A DNA stretch of 64,000 nucleotides, taken from the NCBI RefSeq assembly GCF_000511355.1, contig NC_023135.1:627462-691461 (forward strand), given 5' to 3'. The stretch's first letter is position 1. Each line of letters opens with the position of its first letter. This DNA is from Leisingera methylohalidivorans DSM 14336 (GTDB lineage: Bacteria; Pseudomonadota; Alphaproteobacteria; Rhodobacterales; Rhodobacteraceae). The notes below the pieces were generated by a model. That model had not been told where the DNA came from. It searched no databases and saw only the letters and a list, made by a program, of their open reading frames with translations. Shown piece by piece: positions 17,597 through 25,842 of this stretch. The translations under genes and the position numbers were made by a program.

Positions 17597-18690
17597 CAGT
17601 TCGGCCCCTTCCGCACCGCGAGGAAGATCTTTTCAAGCGGCATCCGCACCATGTTGTCCAGCGCGCCGGTGAACAGGATCACCAAGGCCTGGATCACCAC
17701 GATCAGCTCGCGCGGGATCGAGGTCCAGAGCGCCAGTTCGGCGCCGCCCTGATAGAGGAAGCCGAACAGGATCGCCGCCAGAAACACGCCGAACGGATGA
17801 TTGCGGCCCATCAACGCCACCGCAATGCCGATGAAACCGGCGCCTTCGGTGGCGTTCAGCACCAGCCGCTCGGCCTCACCCATGACGTTGTTGACCGCCA
17901 TCATGCCTGCCAGCGCGCCGGAAATCAGCATCGCGATCATGACGGTCCGGACCGGGGAAATCCCGGCATAGCGTGCGCCCGGTTCCGATTTCCCCAAGCT
18001 GCGGATTTCATAGCCCAGCGGCGTGCGCCAGATCACCAGCCAGACAAACAGGCAGGCGCCGACGGCAACCAGCAGGCTGACATTGGCCGGGGCGGACTTG
18101 GAAAAGCTGATGCCGATCGGGGCCAGCAGTTCGTGCAGGGATGGCAGGTGCACCGCCCCGGGGAAGCGCGCGGTGGCCGGATCCATCGAGCCTTCGGGGC
18201 GCAGCACGTTGACCAGCACATAGTTCAGCACCGCCGCGGCGATGAAATTGAACATGATGGTGGTGATCACGATATGGCTGCCGCGCCTGGCCTGCAGATA
18301 GGCAGGGATCGCGGCCCAGGCAGCGCCGAAAATACCGGCGCCGAGCGCGGCAAAGACCAGCGCCAGCGACCAGTGCGGCCAAGGGATCAGCAGGCAGACC
18401 AGCGCCACGCCAAGCCCCCCCAGCATCGCCTGGCCTTCGCCGCCTATGTTGAACAGGCCCGCATGGGCAGCAACGGCCACCGCAAGGCCGGTGAACATGA
18501 AGTTGGTGGCGTAATAGAGCGTGTAGCCCCAGCCATAGGTCGAACCCAGGGCGCCATCGACCATCAGTTTGACCGCGGCCACCGGATCTTCACCGATCCC
18601 GAGGATCACCAGGGCCGACAGGAGCGCGGCCAGCAGCAGGCTGATCAGCGGGATCAGGACCACATCGGCCCATTTTGGCATCTTTTCCAT
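17596..18690 (-). CDS. ABC transporter permease (nucleoside/BMP type, first subunit)
   Basis: A 364-residue permease of the BPD_transp_2 family and the usual longer partner of the preceding entry. It shows GGEGQAMLGGLG and the LGKSEPGARYAGISPVRT loop that contacts the ATPase. Its ATG overlaps the ATPase stop by one base (TAATG). Together with the other subunits it should import a nucleoside or similar ligand; the exact substrate is not shown by sequence. Confidence 0.85.
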   Translation of the reverse strand: MEKMPKWADVVLIPLISLLLAALLSALVILGIGEDPVAAVKLMVDGALGSTYGWGYTLYYATNFMFTGLAVAVAAHAGLFNIGGEGQAMLGGLGVALVCLLIPWPHWSLALVFAALGAGIFGAAWAAIPAYLQARRGSHIVITTIMFNFIAAAVLNYVLVNVLRPEGSMDPATARFPGAVHLPSLHELLAPIGISFSKSAPANVSLLVAVGACLFVWLVIWRTPLGYEIRSLGKSEPGARYAGISPVRTVMIAMLISGALAGMMAVNNVMGEAERLVLNATEGAGFIGIAVALMGRNHPFGVFLAAILFGFLYQGGAELALWTSIPRELIVVIQALVILFTGALDNMVRMPLEKIFLAVRKGPN

Positions 18691-20219
18691 TACGCGGCCT
18701 CCCCCGCGACACCGGCCATCAGCAGGCCAAGCTCTTTCTCGTCGGTCTGACCGGCAGGGCGTTCTCCCATGATCATGCCGTCGAACATCACCGCAACACG
18801 GTCCGCCAGAGACAGGATTTCCTCCAGCTCGACCGAGACCAGCAGGATCGCCTTGCCCTGATCGCGCAAGGCCACGATCTGTTTGTGAATGAACTCAATG
18901 GCGCCGATATCGACACCGCGGGTCGGCTGGCCGATCAGCAAAAGCTCCGGGTTGCGCTCAATCTCACGCGCCACGACGATCTTCTGCTGGTTGCCGCCGG
19001 AAAAGCTTTTTGCGGCCAGCCAGGGATCCGGCGGGCGCACGTCGAACTTCTCCATCTTGGCTGCGGTATCGGCCTGCAGGGCGGCATTGTTCATCAGGAG
19101 GCCGCTCTGATAAGCCGGATCGCGGTGGTAGCCGAAGGCCACATTCTCCCAGGCGTGGAAGTCCATGATAAGGCCCTCGCGCTGGCGGTCCTCCGGCACA
19201 TGGCCGATATGGGCATGCCGCCGCGCGCTGGCGTCCGCGCCCGGGCCCTTAAGCGGCAAAGGGGTGCCATGCAGATTGATGCTGCCGCTGCCTGCGCGCA
19301 TGCCGCCCAGAACTTCCAGCAGTTCAGACTGGCCATTGCCGGCCACGCCCGCGATGCCGACAATCTCGCCCGCGCGCACCGTCAGGTCGATGCCTTTAAG
19401 GCGTTCAACGCCGGCCTCATCCACCACCCGCAGGTTTTCAATCTCCAGGATCGGCGCGCCAGGCCGGGCCGGCAGCTTGTCCACCCGCAACAGCACTTTG
19501 CGGCCCACCATCAGCTCGGCCAGGTGTTCGGGGCTGGTTTCCGCAGTCTTGACGGTGGCGGTCATCTCCCCGCGCCGCATCACGGAAACCGTATCGGTGT
19601 ATTCCATGATCTCCCGCAGCTTGTGGGTGATCAGAATGATGGTCTTTCCCTCGGCCCGCAACCGGTCGAGGATGCGGAACAGCTGGTCGGCCTCGGACGG
19701 CGTCAGCACGCCGGTCGGCTCGTCCAGGATCAGGATCTCGGCCTTGCGGTAGAGCGCCTTCAGGATCTCAACCCGCTGCTGCGCGCCGACGCCGATCTCG
19801 TCGATGCGCTTGTCGGGGTCGACGAACAGCTCGTATTCCGCTTCCAGCGCCTTCAGCTCCTTGCGGGCACGGCGCAGCGAGGGCATCAGCATGCCGCTGT
19901 CCTCGGCGCCCAGCACGATGTTTTCCAGCACGGTGAAGTTTTCCACCAGTTTGAAATGCTGGAACACCATGCCGATGCCCGCGGCGATCGCCGCCTGGCT
20001 GTCGGGGATCGCGGTCCGCTTGCCCTTGATCCAGACCTCGCCCTTGTCGGCTTTGTAAAAGCCGTAGAGGATCGACATCAGCGTCGACTTGCCGGCACCG
20101 TTTTCCCCGATGATCCCGTGAATGGTGCCGGGGGCGACGCTGATGGAAATGTCCTTGTTTGCCTGGACCGGGCCAAAAGCCTTGGAAATGCCTTTGAGTT
20201 CAATGGCGGGGGCGGTCAA
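18690..20219 (-). CDS. ABC transporter ATP-binding protein, duplicated (nucleoside/BMP type)
   Basis: A 509-residue protein with two ATPase domains, as in RbsA/MglA/NupO. The first has Walker A GENGAGKST (about 36-44), a degenerate signature (GVGAQQRVEI) and LDEPTGVL. The second has a degenerate Walker A (GVAGNGQSE), an intact signature SGGNQQKIVVARE and GQPTRGVD. The start appears to be TTG at 20219, because no ATG precedes the conserved first strand; it overlaps the stop of the NTF2-like gene (TTGA), a sign of translational coupling. Confidence 0.88.
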   Translation of the reverse strand: MTAPAIELKGISKAFGPVQANKDISISVAPGTIHGIIGENGAGKSTLMSILYGFYKADKGEVWIKGKRTAIPDSQAAIAAGIGMVFQHFKLVENFTVLENIVLGAEDSGMLMPSLRRARKELKALEAEYELFVDPDKRIDEIGVGAQQRVEILKALYRKAEILILDEPTGVLTPSEADQLFRILDRLRAEGKTIILITHKLREIMEYTDTVSVMRRGEMTATVKTAETSPEHLAELMVGRKVLLRVDKLPARPGAPILEIENLRVVDEAGVERLKGIDLTVRAGEIVGIAGVAGNGQSELLEVLGGMRAGSGSINLHGTPLPLKGPGADASARRHAHIGHVPEDRQREGLIMDFHAWENVAFGYHRDPAYQSGLLMNNAALQADTAAKMEKFDVRPPDPWLAAKSFSGGNQQKIVVAREIERNPELLLIGQPTRGVDIGAIEFIHKQIVALRDQGKAILLVSVELEEILSLADRVAVMFDGMIMGERPAGQTDEKELGLLMAGVAGEAA

Positions 20220-20569
20220 TCGGGCTCTCCCATGCCTGTAAAGCCGATCAGCCGCACCACCTTGCCGTCTTCAAGATCGGCAAAATACTGGCCGCGCACC
20301 ATCCGCTTGCCGTCTTTTTCGAAATCCACCGTGGCACGGGCATGGCCATGGTGCGCCGAGACGGCAACCACCGTGGCTGCAGCTCCGGGCATCATCGCGC
20401 TGAACTGCGCGACATACTCAAGATAGGCGCCGCGGCTTTCGATCGGGGCAGGGCAGTTGGGATCGGAGTAGTAGAAACGAGGCCCGATGGCCGCGTCCGT
20501 TTTTGCGGCGCGGGTTTCGGGCGATGGGTCGCCCCAGGCCGCAAACAGAGTGTGAATGGAATCCGTCAT
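20216..20569 (-). CDS. NTF2/SnoaL-like protein
   Basis: A 117-residue protein that reads as an NTF2-like (SnoaL) alpha+beta fold: an N-terminal helix, a segment IGPRFYYSDPN, and paired strands near the C-terminus (MVRGQYFADLEDGKVVRLIGFTG). Such proteins are enzymes or binding modules; no catalytic set can be assigned here. It is located inside a nucleoside-type ABC importer operon, between the binding protein and the ATPase, and overlaps the ATPase start by 4 nt. The operon position suggests it acts on, or binds, the imported compound. Confidence 0.7.
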   Translation of the reverse strand: MTDSIHTLFAAWGDPSPETRAAKTDAAIGPRFYYSDPNCPAPIESRGAYLEYVAQFSAMMPGAAATVVAVSAHHGHARATVDFEKDGKRMVRGQYFADLEDGKVVRLIGFTGMGEPD

Positions 20570-20586
20570 GGCCTGGGGCTTTCTCT

Positions 20587-21582
20587 TCAGAAGCTCAGCG
20601 CCGGGCAGCTGTCATCCGACATGTAGTCATGCACCTTGATCTCGCCCGAGGCGATCTTGGCCGCGGCATCATCCACCGCGGCCTGCATCTCAGCGGACAC
20701 CAGCGGCGCGTTGTGCTCGTCCATGGCATAGCCGACACCGCCATTGGCCAAGCCCATGACCGAAAAGCCGGTTTCCATGTCAGCGCCATCGGAGAACGCT
20801 TCGAATACCGCGTTGCCGACCTTTTTGGTCATCGAGGTCAGTACCTTGCCGGGATGCAGGTGGTTCTGGTTGCTGTCGACACCGATCGACAGAATGCCTT
20901 CGTCGGCGGCGGTCTGCAGCACGCCGACGCCGGTGCCGCCGGCCGCGGCGTAAACCACGTCAGCGCCCTGGCTGATCTGCGCCTTGGTCAGCTCAGATCC
21001 CTTCACCGGGTCGTTCCAGGCCGCCGGGGTGGTGCCGGTCATGTTGGAAATCACCTTGGCGTCCGGGTTGGCGGCCTTCACGCCCTCGGCATAGCCGCAG
21101 GCAAACTTGCGGATCAGCGGGATGTCCATGCCGCCGATGAAGCCGACAGTGTTCGATTTCGACGCCATCGCCGCCATCATGCCAACCAGATAGGAGCCTT
21201 CGTGCTCGTTGAAGACAACCGAGCGCACGTTGTCGCCTTCAACCACCATGTCGATGATGGTGAATTTGGTGTCCGGGTAATCGGCAGCCACCTGGCCCAG
21301 GGCATCGGCAAAGGCAAAGCCGACCATCACAATCGGGTTGGCGCCGGCCTCGGCAAAGCGCCGCAGCGCCTGCTCGCGCTGGGCTTCGGATTGCAGCTCG
21401 ATCTCGCGGTAGCTTTCGCCGGTTTCTTCGGCCCAGCGCTGGGCGCCGCCATGCGCCGCCTCGTTGAAGCTCTTGTCGAATTTGCCGCCCAGGTCGAAGA
21501 TCAGCGCGGGTTCGGCCAGCGCGGCGCCTGCGGTCAGGGCCAGCGACGCGGCCGCGCCCATCAGCGATTTCATCAGGGTCAT
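20587..21582 (-). CDS. BMP-family ABC transporter substrate-binding protein
   Basis: Periplasmic binding protein of the BMP/PnrA (Med) family, which binds purine nucleosides in characterised members. From the ATG at 21582 it has 331 residues: a signal peptide (about 1-24, ending AALA), then the family blocks LIFDLGGKFDKSFNEAA, GFAFADALGQVA and GFIGGMDIPLIRKFACGY. I prefer 21582 because GGGAG lies 8 nt upstream; an ATG at 21603 is in frame but poorly placed. It is the first gene of the importer operon, with a promoter-like region and an inverted repeat upstream. Confidence 0.88.
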   Translation of the reverse strand: MTLMKSLMGAAASLALTAGAALAEPALIFDLGGKFDKSFNEAAHGGAQRWAEETGESYREIELQSEAQREQALRRFAEAGANPIVMVGFAFADALGQVAADYPDTKFTIIDMVVEGDNVRSVVFNEHEGSYLVGMMAAMASKSNTVGFIGGMDIPLIRKFACGYAEGVKAANPDAKVISNMTGTTPAAWNDPVKGSELTKAQISQGADVVYAAAGGTGVGVLQTAADEGILSIGVDSNQNHLHPGKVLTSMTKKVGNAVFEAFSDGADMETGFSVMGLANGGVGYAMDEHNAPLVSAEMQAAVDDAAAKIASGEIKVHDYMSDDSCPALSF

Positions 21583-21659
21583 CAGGTTAACTCCCACTGT
21601 CATTATTGTTGGGTGCAGCGGGATTTTCCGCTGCCCGGCCCCGTTCAGGCCTTAAAGGG

Positions 21660-21709
21660 TGCGGCAATTTAGCCTGCACGGCAGGCTGGGGGTCAACTGC
21701 TTTTTGACC
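21660..21709 (-). promoter_or_regulatory. promoter and operator of the BMP importer operon
   Basis: On the minus strand TTGACC is followed 18 nt later by CTAAAT, a plausible sigma-70 promoter. The -35 hexamer is one arm of the perfect inverted repeat GGTCAA-N7-TTGACC (21691-21709), so a regulator bound there would block the promoter. A GCAGCGG/CCGCTGC leader hairpin (about 21616-21634) lies between promoter and gene. Confidence 0.45.
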
Positions 21710-21736
21710 ATTTGGTGCGAAATCCGCGCAACTGGC

Positions 21737-22162
21737 CTAGCGTAAGGCTTTTCTCATCAGCAGCGCATCTGCGGCTTCTGCGCCATCCCGGCGGTAATAG
21801 CCGGCCCGGCGCCCGCATTCCGCGAATCCGCAGGCGTCGTACAAGGCCTTCGCCGGGGCGTTGTCCGCGGCCACTTCCAGGAAGACCTCTGCCGCCCCGC
21901 GTTTCCGGACGGCTGTTTCCCAGCCCGCCATGCAGCCCTGTGCCAATCCCTGGCGCTGATGCGCGGGATGGGTGGCAATGGTCAGCAGTTCCGCCTCATC
22001 CGCGATCACCCGCCCCAGGGCAAAGCAGCGTGCATCACCGGCGGCTAAAACCAGCGGGCTGTCCAGCAGCGAGGCAAACTCCGCGGCGGTCCAGGGGCGG
22101 GATCGGGTAAAGGCCGCGGCATGGGTCGCGGCCATCTTTTCCGGTGTCAGCGGATCACTCAT
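21737..22162 (-). CDS. rimI: ribosomal-protein-alanine N-acetyltransferase RimI-like
   Basis: A GNAT acetyltransferase of 141 residues. It shows the acetyl-CoA loop ATHPAHQRQGLAQGC (motif A, Q/RxxGxG/A type) and the EVAADNAPAKALYDACGF segment typical of RimI. Characterised RimI acetylates the N-terminus of ribosomal protein S18. The ATG at 22162 overlaps the end of tsaB by 8 nt, the classic tsaB-rimI arrangement. A TTG codon one position upstream is not needed. Confidence 0.85.
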   Translation of the reverse strand: MSDPLTPEKMAATHAAAFTRSRPWTAAEFASLLDSPLVLAAGDARCFALGRVIADEAELLTIATHPAHQRQGLAQGCMAGWETAVRKRGAAEVFLEVAADNAPAKALYDACGFAECGRRAGYYRRDGAEAADALLMRKALR

Positions 22163-22751
22163 CAATCAGAGCGGGCGGAACGTCACTGGAAGGCGCCGCA
22201 TCAGCAGCGCGCAGATACATCGGCGCAGGCGGCTCGGCCGCGCTGCGGAACCGGGACGCGGCAAGCCGCGCAATGGCCTCGGCCATCCCTGCCGGGCTTG
22301 CCTCGGGCGTAAAGGCCAGCCCGGCACCGCGAGCGGCGTCTTCAGCCTCCTGGCGCGGCATCAGACGCGGTGCTTCGCCGGGCAAGGCAGCATAGACCTG
22401 ATCGCGCGGCGCCGGCACTGCGGGCAGGGTGCCTTCGGCGGCGCGGGCCTCAAAACCGTCAACACCCACAGCCGGAACCTCCAGCCCCAGCGCCAGCCCG
22501 CGGGCGGCGGAGACGGCGATGCGGATGCCGGTGAAATTACCGGGGCCGATGCCAACACCAATCGCATCCAGATCCTGCCAGGCGGCACCGCCCTCGGACA
22601 GCACCTCCTCCAGCAGAACCATCAGCCGCTCGGCCTGGCCGCGGGTCATTTCCTCCAGCCGGGAGGCCAGCAGCCGGTCTCCGCGCAGCAAAGCGGCCGC
22701 GCAATGCGCGGCCGATGTGTCAAAACCCAGAACCAGCGGTTCAGCAGTCAT
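22155..22751 (-). CDS. tsaB: tRNA threonylcarbamoyladenosine biosynthesis protein TsaB
   Basis: Partner of TsaD/TsaE in making the t6A modification at position 37 of ANN-decoding tRNAs. The 198-residue product starts with the ASKHA fold signature VLGFDTSAAHCAAALL and contains GIGPGNFTGIRIAVSAARGLALGL, the TsaB hallmark. Length is slightly short of E. coli TsaB (231 aa) but normal for this lineage. It overlaps rimI and lies 21 nt after the NifU-like gene on the same strand. Confidence 0.9.
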   Translation of the reverse strand: MTAEPLVLGFDTSAAHCAAALLRGDRLLASRLEEMTRGQAERLMVLLEEVLSEGGAAWQDLDAIGVGIGPGNFTGIRIAVSAARGLALGLEVPAVGVDGFEARAAEGTLPAVPAPRDQVYAALPGEAPRLMPRQEAEDAARGAGLAFTPEASPAGMAEAIARLAASRFRSAAEPPAPMYLRAADAAPSSDVPPALIDE

Positions 22752-22772
22752 CAGATGTCCTTTCGAAGCCGC

Positions 22773-23339
22773 TCAGACGGCAACCGGGCGCACCTCGGTG
22801 ACTTCCGGGATGTAATGGCGCAGCAGGTTTTCGATGCCCATTTTCAGTGTCAGGGTCGAGGACGGGCAGCCCGCGCAGGCGCCCTGCATATGCAGATAGA
22901 CCACACCGCGGTCAAAGCCGTGGAAGGTGATGTCGCCGCCGTCCTGCGCCACCGCCGGGCGCACCCGGCTGTCCAGCAGTTCCTTGATCTGGTTGACGAT
23001 CTCGGCGTCCTCGCCGGAATGTTCGGCATGGCCAGAGGCCGGATCGGCAGACCCGTCCGCCATCACCGGCTGGCCGGACTGGTAATGCTCCATCACCGCG
23101 CCCAGAATGGCGGGCTTGATGTGGTCCCACTCAACGCTGTCCGCCTTGGTGACGGTCACAAAGTCATTGCCGAAGAACACGCCGCTCACGCCCTCAACCG
23201 CAAAGATGCGGGAGGCCAGCGGCGAATTGCCCGCGGCCTCGGCGCTGGGGAAGTCGGCGGTGCCTGCTTCCAGAACGGTCTGGCCCGGCAGGAATTTCAG
23301 CGTCGCCGGGTTGGGCGTGGATTCAGTCTGAATGAACAT
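22773..23339 (-). CDS. NifU family Fe-S scaffold protein (Nfu type)
   Basis: Iron-sulfur cluster carrier with an N-terminal Nfu_N domain (begins MFIQTESTPNPATLKFLPG) and a C-terminal NifU-like domain with the cluster-binding pair C155-AGC158. It has 188 residues, the usual size for mitochondrial/alphaproteobacterial Nfu1 proteins. It probably delivers [4Fe-4S] clusters to apo-enzymes. It is likely transcribed with tsaB and rimI, with about 20 nt between it and tsaB. Confidence 0.9.
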   Translation of the reverse strand: MFIQTESTPNPATLKFLPGQTVLEAGTADFPSAEAAGNSPLASRIFAVEGVSGVFFGNDFVTVTKADSVEWDHIKPAILGAVMEHYQSGQPVMADGSADPASGHAEHSGEDAEIVNQIKELLDSRVRPAVAQDGGDITFHGFDRGVVYLHMQGACAGCPSSTLTLKMGIENLLRHYIPEVTEVRPVAV

Positions 23340-23408
23340 GTCGGGTCTCCGTTAAGCGTGCCCCCGATATGCGCTCTGCGCGGCTTTAAGTCAAGATTTG
23401 GAACTATT

Positions 23409-24008
23409 CTAAATTGTGCGGGCTGCGGCGTGGTCCAAGGCCTGCTCCAGCCGGTCGTCGCCCCAGAACAACTCTGTCCCGATCGTAAAGCTGGGCGCGC
23501 CGAAAATGCCTGCGGCGCGGGCCGCATCCGTCTGCCCACGCAGTGCCGATTTGATGCCGGGCGATTGCGCGCGGTCGATCAGGGCTGCATCAAGCCCGGC
23601 CTTGTGCAGGCAATCCAGCAGAACGGGTTCAGCGGAGATATCGGCTCCGTCGCCGAACTGGGCCTGAAACACGGCCTGTGCAAAGGCTTCAATCCGGTCC
23701 TGCTCCGCTGCGGCCAGCGCCAGCCGTGCGGCCGCCAGCCCGTTTTGCGGAAACCGATCGGGGCGGCGGAACGGCAACCCGCGCGCCGCGCAGATCCGCT
23801 GCATGTCGCGCCACATATAACGGCCCTTGGCCGGATAGATGTTGAAGAGGGAGGTGTCCCAGCTCTGGGCGGCAAAGATGGGACCCAGCAAAAACGGCTT
23901 CCAGGCAACATCGACGCCGCGCGCCTGGGCGGCGCTGCTGATCCGCATCACGCTGAGATAGGAGTAGGTGGAGGCAAACTCGAACCAGAAGGTGACACTG
24001 CGCTCCAT
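23409..24008 (-). CDS. 2-hydroxychromene-2-carboxylate isomerase family protein (DsbA-like)
   Basis: A 199-residue thioredoxin-fold protein of the DsbA/HCCA isomerase (kappa-class GST) family. It begins FWFEFASTYSYLSVMR, matching the family active-site segment D/E-x-x-S-P/T-Y-(A/S)YL, and ends with GAPSFTIGTELFWGDDRLE, the conserved glutathione-side segment with the cis-proline. No CxxC is present, so it is not a disulfide oxidase. No naphthalene genes are nearby; the natural substrate here is unknown. Confidence 0.82.
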   Translation of the reverse strand: MERSVTFWFEFASTYSYLSVMRISSAAQARGVDVAWKPFLLGPIFAAQSWDTSLFNIYPAKGRYMWRDMQRICAARGLPFRRPDRFPQNGLAAARLALAAAEQDRIEAFAQAVFQAQFGDGADISAEPVLLDCLHKAGLDAALIDRAQSPGIKSALRGQTDAARAAGIFGAPSFTIGTELFWGDDRLEQALDHAAARTI

Positions 24009-24044
24009 AGCCTCGGCCTCCTGATTGCCTCTGCCTCCTGCCGG

Positions 24045-24500
24045 TCAGGTAATGGCTTCCAGCTTTTCCTTCGACAGGTCGCCCGGCACGATGGTGATCG
24101 GCACCGGCAGGGTGCCCGAATTCTTGGTCAGCTGGGTGACCAGCGGTCCCGGCCCTTTGCGCCCGATGCCGGCACCCAGCACCAGCACGCCGATTTCCGC
24201 GTCGTCCTCGATGTATTGCAGGATTTCCGGCACCGGTTCGCCTTCGCGGATCACCAGTTCCGGGTCGACGTTCTGGCGGTCGCGCATCCATTTGGCGAAG
24301 ACTTCGAAATGGGCGTGGATCCGTTCGCGCGCTTCCTCCCGCATCACTTCGCCGACACCGATCCAGTGGTTGAACTCATCCGGCGGGATGACCGACAGAA
24401 TTGTCACGCCCGCACCGGTGTGCGCCGCCCGCATCGCGGCAAAGCGCATCGCGTTCAGGCATTCGCGGCTGTCATCCAGGACCACTAGGAATTTGCGCAT
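24045..24500 (-). CDS. universal stress protein (UspA family)
   Basis: A 151-residue cytoplasmic UspA-domain protein: an N-terminal strand MRKFLVVLDDS, a middle helix, and a C-terminal nucleotide-binding region VLGAGIGRKGPG...PVPITIVPG that resembles the G2xG9x(S/T) ATP-binding pattern. I chose the ATG at 24500, with GAGAG upstream; an ATG at 24539 would add 13 residues not typical of the family. Exact role unknown; stress survival by family. Confidence 0.85.
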   Translation of the reverse strand: MRKFLVVLDDSRECLNAMRFAAMRAAHTGAGVTILSVIPPDEFNHWIGVGEVMREEARERIHAHFEVFAKWMRDRQNVDPELVIREGEPVPEILQYIEDDAEIGVLVLGAGIGRKGPGPLVTQLTKNSGTLPVPITIVPGDLSKEKLEAIT

Positions 24501-24690
24501 CTTCGCTCTCTCGTTGTTCCACCGCGGATCATGGCGCAAGCGGGCGCATCAGGCAATAGAGCCAAAGCTGCCAAGCCGTTGCGTTAAACTGGCTCTAGAC
24601 CAGGGGCGGTCCGCGGCAAGCGAATGCTCCCGCTGCCGCAGGGCGCCGCGCATCATCGCGGCGCGGCACCGCGCAGATGCGCGCAGAGCG

Positions 24691-25554
24691 TCACTGCTGG
24701 CCGGAGGCCCAATCCCAGTACATCTCGCGCACCCGCTTGGCGACAGGACCCGCCTGATATTTGCAATCGTCAAAGGCGGTGACCGGGGTCACCTTGCTCA
24801 TATTGCCGGACAGGAAGATCTCGTCGGCCTCTTCAAAGTCCTGATAGCCCAGCACGCATTCATTCACGGTGATGCCATCGGCCCGCAGGTTGGCGATGTG
24901 GCGGGCGCGGGTGATGCCGGCCAGGAAGGTGCCGTTGGGGATCGGAGTGAACACCTCGCCGCCGCGCACCATGAAGACATTGGAAGTCGCAGTCTCCGCC
25001 ACATTGCCCATCGCATCCAGCACCAGCGCATTGGAGAACCCCTTGCCGCGGGCCTCCCGCAGCATCCGGGCATTGTTTGGGTACAGGCAGCCGGCCTTGG
25101 CGTTCACCACCGTGTTTTCCAGCACCGGCCGGCGGAAGCGGGTGCGGGTGAGCGTTGCAGCGGCGGTTTCCGGCGCCATCGGGATTTCCTCCAGGCTGAC
25201 CGCAAAGCACGTGCTGTCAGCCTTGGGGACAATCAGGGTCTCATCGCCGTCGGCGGCCCAGTACATGGGGCGGATATAGACCGCGGCGCCGGGTGCAAAC
25301 CCCTCCAGCCCCTCGCGGACCACCTCCGCCATCTGTTCTGCCGAAAGCGCAGGCGTCATCATCAGCGCCTCGGCCGAGGCATTGGTGCGGGCGCAGTGCC
25401 GGTCCAGATCCGGGATCACCCCGTCAAAGAACCGGGCGCCGTCGAACACCGAGGATCCCAGCCACATAGCATGATCCGCGGCCCGCATCACCGCCAGGTT
25501 GCCGTCATGCCATTTGCCGTCGAAATAGGTCCGGATGCTGCTGCCCGCTGCCAT
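24691..25554 (-). CDS. ilvE: branched-chain amino acid aminotransferase
   Basis: A class IV PLP aminotransferase, 287 residues, transaminating branched-chain 2-oxo acids with glutamate. It shows GSSVFDGAR, YIRPMYWA, the PLP lysine K153 in VNAKAGCLYPN and the E-T-A-T-SNVF and LxGITR segments of BCATs. Length is a little shorter than E. coli IlvE (309). A D-amino-acid transaminase or ADC lyase of the same fold is the main alternative, but the YIRPM motif favours BCAT. It is monocistronic by position. A 150-nt hairpin-rich stretch without genes follows its stop. Confidence 0.85.
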   Translation of the reverse strand: MAAGSSIRTYFDGKWHDGNLAVMRAADHAMWLGSSVFDGARFFDGVIPDLDRHCARTNASAEALMMTPALSAEQMAEVVREGLEGFAPGAAVYIRPMYWAADGDETLIVPKADSTCFAVSLEEIPMAPETAAATLTRTRFRRPVLENTVVNAKAGCLYPNNARMLREARGKGFSNALVLDAMGNVAETATSNVFMVRGGEVFTPIPNGTFLAGITRARHIANLRADGITVNECVLGYQDFEEADEIFLSGNMSKVTPVTAFDDCKYQAGPVAKRVREMYWDWASGQQ

Positions 25555-25768
25555 TGCACTGCCCTCGCTTTACGAGGCGGAAACTAGGCAGAGTCGGCAC
25601 GGCCGTCCAGACATGCTTGTTTGACAGACCGATGGAATAGCTGCCTAGATGCTATTATCTTATATGTTTTCAGCGACTTAGTTGCCGTGAAGGGCAGGAA
25701 GTGACGCGGCGTCTTATAGGTCAGCATTGCTGCCCAATCAGCTTATGCGTGTTCTGGCGGCAGGGTCC

Positions 25769-25825
25769 GGCGCGCCCGGCCCAACCGGGCCCGTGCATCC
25801 TGATGCGCGCAGGCCCGGGCGGGAG
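25769..25825 (-). repeat. two-hairpin 3' element, copy E
   Basis: In the sense orientation of the PaaA/PaaC-like gene (minus strand) it starts 17 nt after the stop. The order is the CTCCCGCCC box (25825-25817), hairpin 2 (CGGGCC/GGCCCG at 25812-25817 and 25786-25791, with inner GCATC/GATGC), the linker GGTTGGGCCGGG, and a shortened hairpin 1 (GGCGCGCC at 25769-25776). The rest of the 288-nt gap upstream of ilvE holds an AT-rich promoter-like stretch near 25650-25680. Confidence 0.6.
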
Positions 25826-25842
25826 TGCCCGGTCCCGGTTTC

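Noticed and set aside
24025..25587. 520-codon plus-strand frame opposite the stress protein and ilvE
   Set aside because: Antisense to two supported genes, with no motif.
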